Shown: positions 40,821 through 48,937 of the stretch, in pieces | Numbering within the stretch: position 1 is the stretch's first letter | Layout of the letters: each line of letters opens with the position of its first letter | Assembly: GCA_026416055.1 (NCBI GenBank) | Contig: JAOAFX010000002.1 | Coordinates: 1 to 52,901 of the forward strand | Origin: Caldifarciminota bacterium | GTDB taxonomy: Bacteria > Hydrothermota > Tepidihabitantia > SM23-42 > JAOAFX01 | Direction of reading: 5' to 3' | DNA: 52,901 nucleotides | Notes under the pieces: model-generated | What the model was told of the DNA's origin: nothing | The model's input: only the letters and a program-made list of their open reading frames with translations | Database searches by the model: none | Translations under genes and position numbers: made by a program

Positions 40821-41671
40821 ATCACGACCTTTCTGAATTCATACTCCAGGATATCAGTGGCACCGAGTTTCTTCAACCGGGGAATGAGTTTAACCACCTC
40901 ATTTTTTTTCACCGCAACCTTTACTGCAAAGCCTTTTTCACCATATAGAGGTGCGACCGTTGGTGCACGCATGCACGGTAGAATTTTTACGATTTGCTCA
41001 AATTTCTCTTTTGGCACATTCATCTCCAGCATCACCCTTTCTCGGGCATCAAGGACTGCCTGAAATAGCATCTTCAATTCTTCAATCTTGTCTTTCTTCC
41101 ATGGATTTCGTAGGGCATCCCTGCTCGCAATGAATCTGGTTGTGGAATCCATGATCACTTTATAGATTTTCAAATTATGCTCTTTTAAAGTCGTACCGGT
41201 TGCAGTATTATCGATAATCATATCGGCATCCTCGGGTGGAAAGACCTCGGTCGCACCATAGGTACGTAAGAATTTGTAATTGAATCCCTCTTTATTCAGA
41301 AATTCCTTTGTCAGCCTTTCATATTCCGATGCAACGATGATTTTCTTTCTGCGCAGGATTTTTATGTCTGTATTCTCAGGGATTGCAGAGACGATTCTGA
41401 CCGGGTCCAATTTTAAATCCATAACTTCAACAACATCGGCGTCGGATTCCACAATCCAGTCCCTGCCTGTGAATCCTGCATCATGCGAACCGATTTCAAT
41501 CAAATCTGGTATATTTTGAGGTCTCAACACTTTAACCTGAAGTTCTGGATCACTGACGAAAGGCCGGTATACCCGTTCATTCATCTTCATATAAATTCCC
41601 GCATCGAGGAATAATTTCATGATACTATCAAAGATACTTCCCTTAGGGATGACAAGGTTCAGTCTTTTCAA
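40817..41671 (-). CDS. hisG: ATP phosphoribosyltransferase (long form)
   Basis: LNLVIPKGSIFDSIMKLF, GFTGRDWIVE, DADMIIDNTATGTTL, C-terminal regulatory domain; TTG start after AAAGGAGG. Confidence 0.96.
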   Translation of the reverse strand: MKRLNLVIPKGSIFDSIMKLFLDAGIYMKMNERVYRPFVSDPELQVKVLRPQNIPDLIEIGSHDAGFTGRDWIVESDADVVEVMDLKLDPVRIVSAIPENTDIKILRRKKIIVASEYERLTKEFLNKEGFNYKFLRTYGATEVFPPEDADMIIDNTATGTTLKEHNLKIYKVIMDSTTRFIASRDALRNPWKKDKIEELKMLFQAVLDARERVMLEMNVPKEKFEQIVKILPCMRAPTVAPLYGEKGFAVKVAVKKNEVVKLIPRLKKLGATDILEYEFRKVVI

Positions 41672-41735
41672 TCAAACCTCCTTTTTTGTAACCTTTACCT
41701 TATTTTTAAAAAGCTATGGGGTTATTTTATGTGGT

Positions 41736-41801
41736 AAAAAGCATGGTGGCACTTCCGGGACCAAAAAGGATTTCTGACCCTTATTGGGCCCGGAAGTGCC
41801 A
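41736..41801 (-). terminator. Attenuator-type hairpin upstream of hisG
   Basis: TGGCACTTCCGGG-C-CCAATAAGG-gtcagaaat-CCTTTTTGG-T-CCCGGAAGTGCCA followed by CCATGCTTTTT; T tract is offset by several nt from the stem. Confidence 0.7.
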
Positions 41802-41918
41802 GTACCAGTAATGATTAAAGTGGAATGTGGTGTGGTTGTGGTTAAGACTTAAAAAAGGAATATATATTCGATTCAGACAGATGGCTTCGAGCGGTTTTTG
41901 CCTGAAAATCTTAACCAC
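41781..41918 (-). CDS. Composite His/Phe/Tyr/Trp leader peptide of the his-trp-aro operon
   Basis: GTG start 6 nt after the -10; reading frame VVKIFRQKPLEAICLNRIYIPFLSLNHNHTTFHFNHYWYWHFRAQ*, with His x5, Phe x3, Tyr x2, Trp x2 in 16 consecutive codons; stop inside the hairpin. Not in the supplied ORF track. Confidence 0.78.
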   Translation of the reverse strand: MVKIFRQKPLEAICLNRIYIPFLSLNHNHTTFHFNHYWYWHFRAQ

Positions 41919-41924
41919 GAGACA

Positions 41925-41952
41925 ATTATATTCAAAAATCTCTTTTTGTCAA
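41925..41952 (-). promoter_or_regulatory. Promoter of the his-trp-aro operon
   Basis: Perfect -35 TTGACA (41947-41952), 16-bp spacer, perfect -10 TATAAT (41925-41930). Confidence 0.9.
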
Positions 41953-41983
41953 TACCCCGATTTAAATCAAAGAGATTAAAATA

Positions 41984-43639
41984 TCAAATCAGCCCCAGGA
42001 CTTCATAAATCGCCACGGGCTGGCTGATGTTCTTCAATTTAACCGGCGGCAGAGTCCGGGCTTTGATATGTTCCTTCACTTGTTCATATGTACTATTTGT
42101 TATCAGAATCTGCCCCGGGTTTGCAATATCTTCAAGCCTGGAGGCGATGTTTACTGCTGAGGAAACGACTGTATACTCAAGCCTTTTTTCACTTCCAACA
42201 TTGCCCGCAATGACTTCACCGGTATTGATACCGATACCGATTTCAAACGAGGCTACATCTTGAATCTTCAATCTTTCCTGCCATCGTTTCTTCAATTCTT
42301 CAACCCTTCTTTTCATACCAAGGGCACATTTTATCGCCCTCAACGGATCATCAGCATGGGCAACCGGTGCACCAAAGATTGCCATCACACAATCACCGAT
42401 GTATTTATCAAGTGTTCCTTCATAAAAAAATACCTCTTCAGTCATACTACTCAAAAACTCATTCAAAATCTCCAGGGCGATTACGGTATCGATCTTCTCG
42501 GTAAGTGATGTGTAACCGCGAATATCACAGAAAAGAATTGTAGCAATACAATGTTCACCCCCGGGTTTAATCGCCCTCTCTTCGCAAATTATCTTTTTCA
42601 CCACTTCTGGTGAAAAAAATCTCTGAAGTCTCTCAGTAGTTCTTTCTTCTTTTTTTACCTTTTCATATAACTGGGCATTTTCGATCGCCACTGCAGACTG
42701 GCTGGCAAAGGACTCAATAAACTGGATATCATCCTCGGTGAACTTATAGAATCCAACAGGATTATCAAGATAAATCACACCGAGAACCTTTTTTTCTTTT
42801 GTTATCAGGGGTACACAGACCACTGAACCGATCGCATAAGTAATCACGCTCTCCTGTGTTTTGAATCTACCATCCTTTATTGCATCTTCGGTAGTTATGA
42901 TATTACGGGTATTGAATGCCTCACGTGCAATTGTTTGACTTATTCCAGATGATTTTTTAGGGTCAATCTCTCCACCCATGTTCCTTGCCACTTTTATCTT
43001 CAGTTCTCTGGTATCTTCATCACCCAGCATAATAAAGCCTCTCTTCGCCGGAATTATTCGCAAGGCAAGGTCCATAAGCAGATTCAAAAGGACATTGAGG
43101 TCAAAGACAAAGTTTATTACTTTACCCACTTCGCACAGCGTTGATGCAATCTCCCTTGCTCTTTCTGCCTCAGCGAGGCGCCGGCGGTAATCGCTAACAA
43201 GTTGTCTGATCTCTTCAGTTGTCTTGATTAGCCGTTCTTTTTTCTCGCCTCTGAAGATAGCAGATTTCAATTCATCAATTCTTTTTTCAATATCAATGAT
43301 GTCACCAAATTTTTTTACAACGGTTTTATGTTCTGGTACCGCACTCAGTTTTTTTTCATCAACGAATGTGATAAGAGTATTTCCGACCTGGATCTCATCA
43401 CCATAATTCAATTTTTTTTCAACTATACGCTCACCATTTACATATGTACCATAACGACTCTTCTGGTCGATTATTATATAATCGTTCCCCTTTTTGATTA
43501 CCTCGGCATGCCTGCGTGATACAAATATGTCATCGATGACAATATCATTGTCCTCAAGCCTGCCCAGTGTTAAAAATTCTTTTTCTAATTTGACGACCTG
43601 GGTCTCTTCGTTACTCCTGTGGATGAGAAAGGTTGCCAC
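41984..43639 (-). CDS. FHA-GAF-class III adenylate/guanylate cyclase
   Basis: FHA: LTLGRLEDNDIVIDDIFVSRRHAEV; GAF: IYLDNPVGFYKFTEDDIQFIESFASQSAVAIENAQLYE; cyclase: ILFCDIRGYTSLTEK...LDKYIGDCVMAIFGAP. Confidence 0.95.
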   Translation of the reverse strand: MATFLIHRSNEETQVVKLEKEFLTLGRLEDNDIVIDDIFVSRRHAEVIKKGNDYIIIDQKSRYGTYVNGERIVEKKLNYGDEIQVGNTLITFVDEKKLSAVPEHKTVVKKFGDIIDIEKRIDELKSAIFRGEKKERLIKTTEEIRQLVSDYRRRLAEAERAREIASTLCEVGKVINFVFDLNVLLNLLMDLALRIIPAKRGFIMLGDEDTRELKIKVARNMGGEIDPKKSSGISQTIAREAFNTRNIITTEDAIKDGRFKTQESVITYAIGSVVCVPLITKEKKVLGVIYLDNPVGFYKFTEDDIQFIESFASQSAVAIENAQLYEKVKKEERTTERLQRFFSPEVVKKIICEERAIKPGGEHCIATILFCDIRGYTSLTEKIDTVIALEILNEFLSSMTEEVFFYEGTLDKYIGDCVMAIFGAPVAHADDPLRAIKCALGMKRRVEELKKRWQERLKIQDVASFEIGIGINTGEVIAGNVGSEKRLEYTVVSSAVNIASRLEDIANPGQILITNSTYEQVKEHIKARTLPPVKLKNISQPVAIYEVLGLI

Positions 43640-44526
43640 TATCGCTGGATGATTACATCATCAAAGTTTACAGAGAATTTAGGCGGCGTTTCTCGATGAA
43701 GGATGAGTCCGAGTTTACCTTCATTAAAATCCGGATCATTTTTTTCAATCTTAAGTTCACCATTGAAATATATTTTGAACACATTACCAGAGGCCTCAAC
43801 ACCCAGTTCATACCATTGATCAGGAATTACAGGCACAGTGACAAAATCAAGGATATATGGAAAGCCATTTTTGAATTTTACAAATCCAATACCTTTTTTA
43901 TTTACCGTTGCAGTGTAATAATTCAAAGTATCCTTCATCCTCAGAATAAAGCCAGTTCGGGAAAGGGTGTCCACAGTTGATAAAAATTTGAAACTGGTAC
44001 TGGTAAAGAAATCGCTGATTGATTTATTAAAGAGCACAAAACCTTTCTGGTCATTGCAATTATACACATTGGGCTGTGATGGCGCTGTAGTATCACTGAC
44101 CACCTGCCAGTCGCCATAAATCCGCTTAAATCCAAAAGGCTCAGTGGTTCCCACTGGTTCTTCATCAAAAGTTAATTTCAGGGTGCTGAAATATAAATCC
44201 ACGGTGTCTGAGGCACCTGCAGGAAGGCTTTCCGGTGAATATTCGGCAGGAAGATAGTAATCAGTAAAGGCGACGATTTTATATACTCCCGGGTCTATTT
44301 CTTTAAATTCATACCATCCTTCAGAATTCGTCCTTGTTGCCTTATAGGTTTCATCACCAAGGGTCAACAATTTTACCTCGGCATCAGATATGGCACTATC
44401 TGGTGACATAACCCGGCCCACTAAATATGCCTTATCAGGATTTTCCGGGTCAAAGCGATTATCCCTTGGTGGTTTAAGACAGGCTACCATGATTACAAGC
44501 AAAATTAAGATTTCAAATCTTTTCAT
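43639..44526 (-). CDS. Putative lipoprotein with carboxypeptidase regulatory-like and LamG-like domains
   Basis: N-terminal MKRFEILILLVIMVACLKPPRDN lipobox; VGRVMSPDSAISDAEVKLLTLGDETYKATRTNSEGWYEFKEIDPGVYKI. Confidence 0.75.
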   Translation of the reverse strand: MKRFEILILLVIMVACLKPPRDNRFDPENPDKAYLVGRVMSPDSAISDAEVKLLTLGDETYKATRTNSEGWYEFKEIDPGVYKIVAFTDYYLPAEYSPESLPAGASDTVDLYFSTLKLTFDEEPVGTTEPFGFKRIYGDWQVVSDTTAPSQPNVYNCNDQKGFVLFNKSISDFFTSTSFKFLSTVDTLSRTGFILRMKDTLNYYTATVNKKGIGFVKFKNGFPYILDFVTVPVIPDQWYELGVEASGNVFKIYFNGELKIEKNDPDFNEGKLGLILHRETPPKFSVNFDDVIIQR

Positions 44527-44537
44527 TTTTCCCCCTT

Positions 44538-45392
44538 CTATTTTATCTTAAAATTGTATCCAAACTGGATGCCCTCATAATCGGGGATACAATAAAAATT
44601 TTTTTCTTCAAGCATTGAGGATTTTATTCCGGGTTTTGATGTCAGAACATCGTAGATATTATAGCCATACAATCCCAGATAACTGAGCCAGCATATTGCT
44701 GAAATATTATACCATAGCCGGTATTCATTATACGCCCGGTCCATCTCATCTTCATTACCGGGCTCGACATTTAGATAGTCCTCATGTCTTGCATTCTGGA
44801 TTGATGTGGCAAGCAGGGTCGTGGGAAAGAGAACCACAGCAGCAATAGCCATCTTCTTGCCTTTTGAACTCTCGCCTTTATACAACTGCCCCCAGCCTGG
44901 TAGACAACAGCTGCGCAGGAGCGCACCGGATATGCTCACGCTTTTGGACTGGACTGCAGGTTGAACCGGTTTTGGCGATGGTGGCGCAGGGGGTGAGACC
45001 ACAGGTACCATCTCGGCCTTTGCCTCTTCAAAGACCTTTATGATCTTGGGTGAAACCGTTGCCGGGTCTAATTCTAACTTCGGGTCAAGGCTCAATGCCT
45101 TTTTAAATTGCTCTTTAGCCTTTTCTTTATTACCAAATGCTACATAACTGAATGCAAGGTATTTATATGCCTCAACCTGTTCATTTTGATTTAGCTGTTT
45201 GAGATACTGGAGTGCAACCTCAAGTTGTTTGATGGCATTTTCATATTCACCATTATTGTAGTAAACCTTTGCACGGTCCAGCATCTTCAATAAAGAATCA
45301 CCGGTGACCTGCTGACCTGTACCAAGACTACAGAAAAAAGCCAGTAAAATAAATTTTTTTAACATATTCTCTCCTTTTTTAAATATTCTCAT
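44538..45392 (-). CDS. TPR-repeat protein with signal peptide
   Basis: Signal peptide; TPR-like AKVYYNNGEYENAIKQLEVALQYLKQ and FGNKEKAKEQFKKALSLDPK. Confidence 0.8.
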   Translation of the reverse strand: MRIFKKGENMLKKFILLAFFCSLGTGQQVTGDSLLKMLDRAKVYYNNGEYENAIKQLEVALQYLKQLNQNEQVEAYKYLAFSYVAFGNKEKAKEQFKKALSLDPKLELDPATVSPKIIKVFEEAKAEMVPVVSPPAPPSPKPVQPAVQSKSVSISGALLRSCCLPGWGQLYKGESSKGKKMAIAAVVLFPTTLLATSIQNARHEDYLNVEPGNEDEMDRAYNEYRLWYNISAICWLSYLGLYGYNIYDVLTSKPGIKSSMLEEKNFYCIPDYEGIQFGYNFKIK

Positions 45393-47311
45393 TTTCTCTG
45401 AAGTTCAATATCTCTTTTCAAAACCTGATTCGGTTTTATCAAGATCACTTCTTCATAAGGTTTGCACAGTGGATTTATCAATTTCAATGTATGCTGTCCG
45501 GCAGAAAGCCTGATGGGCTGGCCAATCGGTGTGGTCTCATAGAACTTGCCGTCTATATAAACATCAGCCCAGGGTTTGACAACGAGTTTTAAAAATCCTT
45601 CGTGGGGTTCAAGCCGGACATTTAACTCAACAGTCTCACCCGGCTTAAATTTGATGTTCCTCTGCCAGGTCTTAAAATTCGGATTTTCAAGGCGCACATT
45701 ATGAACACCCGAACTCAGCTCAATATTCTTTGCAATCGGTGTTGTCTCAACATAACTTCCATCAATATAAATCTTTGCCCATGGATCAACTTTAACTTTC
45801 AAGAAACTTGTCCCTTCAACAATAGTGGAGGGTTTTTTTGGTGGAGGTGGTTTAGCAACCTGTGGTGTATCTTTTTTTACAACTTCACTGATGAGTTCTA
45901 CGTTTATGTTTACGGTATCATTTCCCTTGATTTCAAAATTCTGAACATAGGATTTGTATCCTTCTTTTTTTAATTCAATCCGGTGCTCACCAGTCTTCAG
46001 ACCTTCAAAAACTGCAGGAGTGAATCTATCGGTTGAATCACCATCGAAGATTATACGGGCACCGGACGGAAAGGAGTTAACCACTACTGTGCCGGTGAGA
46101 TGGGTTGGAGAAAGACTTCCTGATTTAGTTGTAGATAGAAATCTGATAAGGGCAAAAAGTATTATTGCCAGCACGAATAAACCGGCAAATGCATGGGTTA
46201 TTGAAATAGAAAATTTTCTCACCCCTGCCTTTTCCACAGGTCTTTTCTCTTCAGGCATTCTCTCTTTCTTCTTTTTCAATTTTTCCAGATATTCCTTTGC
46301 TTTAATCTCATTCGGATCGATTAAAAGGACTTTCTCAAATTCTACAATCGCATCATCAATCTTTTCATAACCAAGGTTCATATAATATATACCACGCTCA
46401 TAATGGTATTGCTTCCTTTTCTGCAGTAGACTTTCCATCGCCTGCTCCGGTGCCTTCACAAATTCACCTATCTCCTTGCGGCCGGTCTCAATCCGGTTCC
46501 TGCGAGCCTTAATCGTGATATCTTCACCAACTTCTTCAATACTCTGATACCTTTTATCAGGGTCTTTTTCCAGCATCTTTTCAATGATGGTGCTTATATC
46601 TCTGGAAATGAGAGGATTGGCTTCAATCGGACTGGGTGGTGTTACAGTAAGGATTTCATGGATTACTGCAGAATAGTTTTCGCCTTTGAATGGCTTTTCG
46701 CCGGTGAGCATCTCATAAAACATAACTCCCAATGAGAATATATCTGAACGGTTATCCACCTTCTTTCCTGCAGCCTGTTCTGGCGACATATAAGCGGGTG
46801 TACCCACAATCGCACCGGTAACAGTGATTGATGTCAAATCCTGTGCCTGGGCAAGTCCAAAATCGGCAATCTTAACACTACCATCATAGCCGATGAGAAT
46901 ATTTGCTGGCTTCATATCCCGGTGCACAATACCTTTCTGGTGGGCATAACCCAATCCTTTTGCAATTTCCCGCACAATTGCGAGGGTAATCTCCTGGGGA
47001 ATAAACTTCACCTGGTTTAATAAGTCTTTGAGGCTCTTGCCATCCACATATTCCATCGCTATGAAATAGACCTCTTCTTCCTGCCCGAAGTCGATTATAT
47101 TTACAATGTTTTCATGCTGGAGATTGGCTGCTGCCTTTGCCTCCCTTTCAAAGCGGATGATAAAATCCTTATCCTGGGCAAGATGGCCATGGAGAATTTT
47201 CACCGCAACGACCCGGTCAAGGGTAACGTGAATTGCCTTATAGATTGCAGCCATCCCGCCGGTGGCTATCAGTTCTTTGATTTCAAAATTCCGGATGCGG
47301 CGATTGACCAT
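45389..47311 (-). CDS. Serine/threonine protein kinase with TM segment and PEGA-type repeats
   Basis: IVHRDMKPANILIGYDGSVKIADFGLAQ, GTPAYMSPEQA; C-terminal GSFPSGARIIFDGDSTDRFTPA-like PEGA repeats x3. Confidence 0.95.
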   Translation of the reverse strand: MVNRRIRNFEIKELIATGGMAAIYKAIHVTLDRVVAVKILHGHLAQDKDFIIRFEREAKAAANLQHENIVNIIDFGQEEEVYFIAMEYVDGKSLKDLLNQVKFIPQEITLAIVREIAKGLGYAHQKGIVHRDMKPANILIGYDGSVKIADFGLAQAQDLTSITVTGAIVGTPAYMSPEQAAGKKVDNRSDIFSLGVMFYEMLTGEKPFKGENYSAVIHEILTVTPPSPIEANPLISRDISTIIEKMLEKDPDKRYQSIEEVGEDITIKARRNRIETGRKEIGEFVKAPEQAMESLLQKRKQYHYERGIYYMNLGYEKIDDAIVEFEKVLLIDPNEIKAKEYLEKLKKKKERMPEEKRPVEKAGVRKFSISITHAFAGLFVLAIILFALIRFLSTTKSGSLSPTHLTGTVVVNSFPSGARIIFDGDSTDRFTPAVFEGLKTGEHRIELKKEGYKSYVQNFEIKGNDTVNINVELISEVVKKDTPQVAKPPPPKKPSTIVEGTSFLKVKVDPWAKIYIDGSYVETTPIAKNIELSSGVHNVRLENPNFKTWQRNIKFKPGETVELNVRLEPHEGFLKLVVKPWADVYIDGKFYETTPIGQPIRLSAGQHTLKLINPLCKPYEEVILIKPNQVLKRDIELQRK

Positions 47312-47322
47312 AAGAGCAAAAT

Positions 47323-47350
47323 ATTATATAGAAATAAAAAGTAGAGTCAA
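47323..47350 (-). promoter_or_regulatory. Kinase operon promoter
   Basis: -35 TTGACT (47345-47350), 16-bp spacer, -10 TATAAT (47323-47328), 11 nt before ATG. Confidence 0.75.
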
Positions 47351-47367
47351 GGCAAGATTTGAGATTC

Positions 47368-47395
47368 TTGACAAACAAAGGATTCTAAATATAAT
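47368..47395 (+). promoter_or_regulatory. Promoter of TPR gene
   Basis: -35 TTGACA (47368-47373), 16-bp spacer, -10 TATAAT (47390-47395), 8 nt before ATG. Confidence 0.85.
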
Positions 47396-47403
47396 TCATC
47401 ATC

Positions 47404-48108
47404 ATGGATCCAGCAACTGCAAGAATATATAGTGAGGCGCTACAGGCATACGAGAAAGGACAGGTCAGAGAGGCGATCGAGGGATTGAGAAAGGTCGTTT
47501 CTGCATATCCCAATTATCCTGATGTCCATAATGCATTGGGGCTTGCTTATTCCCTCGCCGGGAATTACAAATATGCGATTGAGAGTTTCAAGAAGGCGAT
47601 TGAATTGAATCCAGAGTATATTGAGGCTTATGTCAATATGGCGATAATCTACAATGAGCAATGCCAGTTTGACGAAGCGATAAAATCATTTGAAAAGGCA
47701 GCTGCGCTGGAGACAAAGGAAAAGGGATACTCTCCACAATTGAAGATAAAACTCGCCAATACCTATATGCAGCTCGGTGATACTTACTATGAATTGCAGG
47801 AATATAAAAAGGCACGGGATGAATATCTCAGGGCAATAGAAGTGAGCCCTGGGTTTCTCGATATAAAGTTGAAGCTCGCCCGAACATATAACCAGCTCGG
47901 CGATTATAAGGCAGCAGAGAAACTTCTTCAGGAGATATTGAGCCGGAATAAAAAATATCTCGAAGCAAGGGTCCTTTTAGGTCTATGTTATTATCAGCAG
48001 CGTAAACATGAAAACGCCCGAAAAGAATGGGAGGAAGTATTAAAAATCGATCCCACAAACATAAAGGCAAAGGCGTATCTAAATATGCTGAAGGAGAAAA
48101 GAGGATGA
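47404..48108 (+). CDS. TPR-repeat protein
   Basis: Multiple TPRs, e.g. PDVHNALGLAYSLAGNYKYAIESFKKAIELNPEYIEAYVNMAIIYNEQ. Confidence 0.92.
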   Translation: MDPATARIYSEALQAYEKGQVREAIEGLRKVVSAYPNYPDVHNALGLAYSLAGNYKYAIESFKKAIELNPEYIEAYVNMAIIYNEQCQFDEAIKSFEKAAALETKEKGYSPQLKIKLANTYMQLGDTYYELQEYKKARDEYLRAIEVSPGFLDIKLKLARTYNQLGDYKAAEKLLQEILSRNKKYLEARVLLGLCYYQQRKHENARKEWEEVLKIDPTNIKAKAYLNMLKEKRG

Positions 48109-48473
48109 TGAAAAAATTTAAAAAGTCGGAGTTGAAAGAATTCGAAAAAATCTTGCTTAAAGAAAGAGAGAAGATTCTAAAAGGTATAGATTATGCTACC
48201 GGTCAGATTGCCATAACCCAGACCGAGGCATCGGGAGACCTCTCGGCCTATGCCAATCACATGGCTGACCAGGGGTCAGAAACAGAAAAAAGAGAATTAT
48301 CTTCACTCAACATCTCCCGCCAGAGGGAAACCCTCTTTAGTATCGACCACGCATTGCGCAAGATTGCACATGGGCGTTATGGCATCTGTGAGAAGTGTGG
48401 TAAACTCATTGAGAAAAAAAGACTGAAAATAGTTCCTTATGCCCGATTCTGCATCAAGTGTACCGATAAGTAA
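48105..48473 (+). CDS. DksA/TraR-family zinc-finger protein
   Basis: ISRQRETLFSIDHALRKIAHGRYGICEKCGKLIEKKRLKIVPYARFCIKC; start trimmed to ATGATG overlapping the TPR stop. Confidence 0.92.
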   Translation: MMKKFKKSELKEFEKILLKEREKILKGIDYATGQIAITQTEASGDLSAYANHMADQGSETEKRELSSLNISRQRETLFSIDHALRKIAHGRYGICEKCGKLIEKKRLKIVPYARFCIKCTDK

Positions 48474-48933
48474 AAATCTTAAACAGTTTTTAATCCCGCT
48501 TTTCATTGCCCTATTTTTAGACCAGTGTTCAAAGATACTTATCACCAGTTACCTTAATATCTTTGATCCACCCCGTGAAGTCATAGGTTCGTATCTTCGA
48601 TTTAAACTTGCATACAATCCATATGGTGTCTTCAGTATTTCTTTTGGTCCACCATTTCTATATTATCTATTCCATTTACTCGGCATTGTGATATTTACTT
48701 ACATCGGACTTACCCAGAACTCAAAATACCGCACAATCCTCTTTGGCTTGATTGTTGGGGGTGCTATTGGTAATGTCATTGACCGGATAAGGTTAAAATA
48801 TGTAATCGACTTTATCGATATGGGTATTGGCAACCTGAGGTGGTTTACCTATAACCTTGCCGATGCCTTTGTGGTCGTCAGCGCGGTATTGTTAATCGCA
48901 AACGAATTATTTTCAAAAAAGAATACAAATTAA
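48439..48933 (+). CDS. lspA: Lipoprotein signal peptidase
   Basis: LDQCSKI, AYNPYGVFSI, GGAIGNVIDRIRLKYVIDFID, FNLADAF-like YNLADAFVV. Confidence 0.93.
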   Translation: MPDSASSVPISKNLKQFLIPLFIALFLDQCSKILITSYLNIFDPPREVIGSYLRFKLAYNPYGVFSISFGPPFLYYLFHLLGIVIFTYIGLTQNSKYRTILFGLIVGGAIGNVIDRIRLKYVIDFIDMGIGNLRWFTYNLADAFVVVSAVLLIANELFSKKNTN

Positions 48934-48937
48934 ACAA

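Noticed and set aside
41736-41801. T-box or other tRNA-binding riboswitch upstream of hisG
   Set aside because: No recognisable T-box bulge or specifier loop; the His/Trp/Tyr/Phe-rich reading frame explains the region better as a translated attenuator
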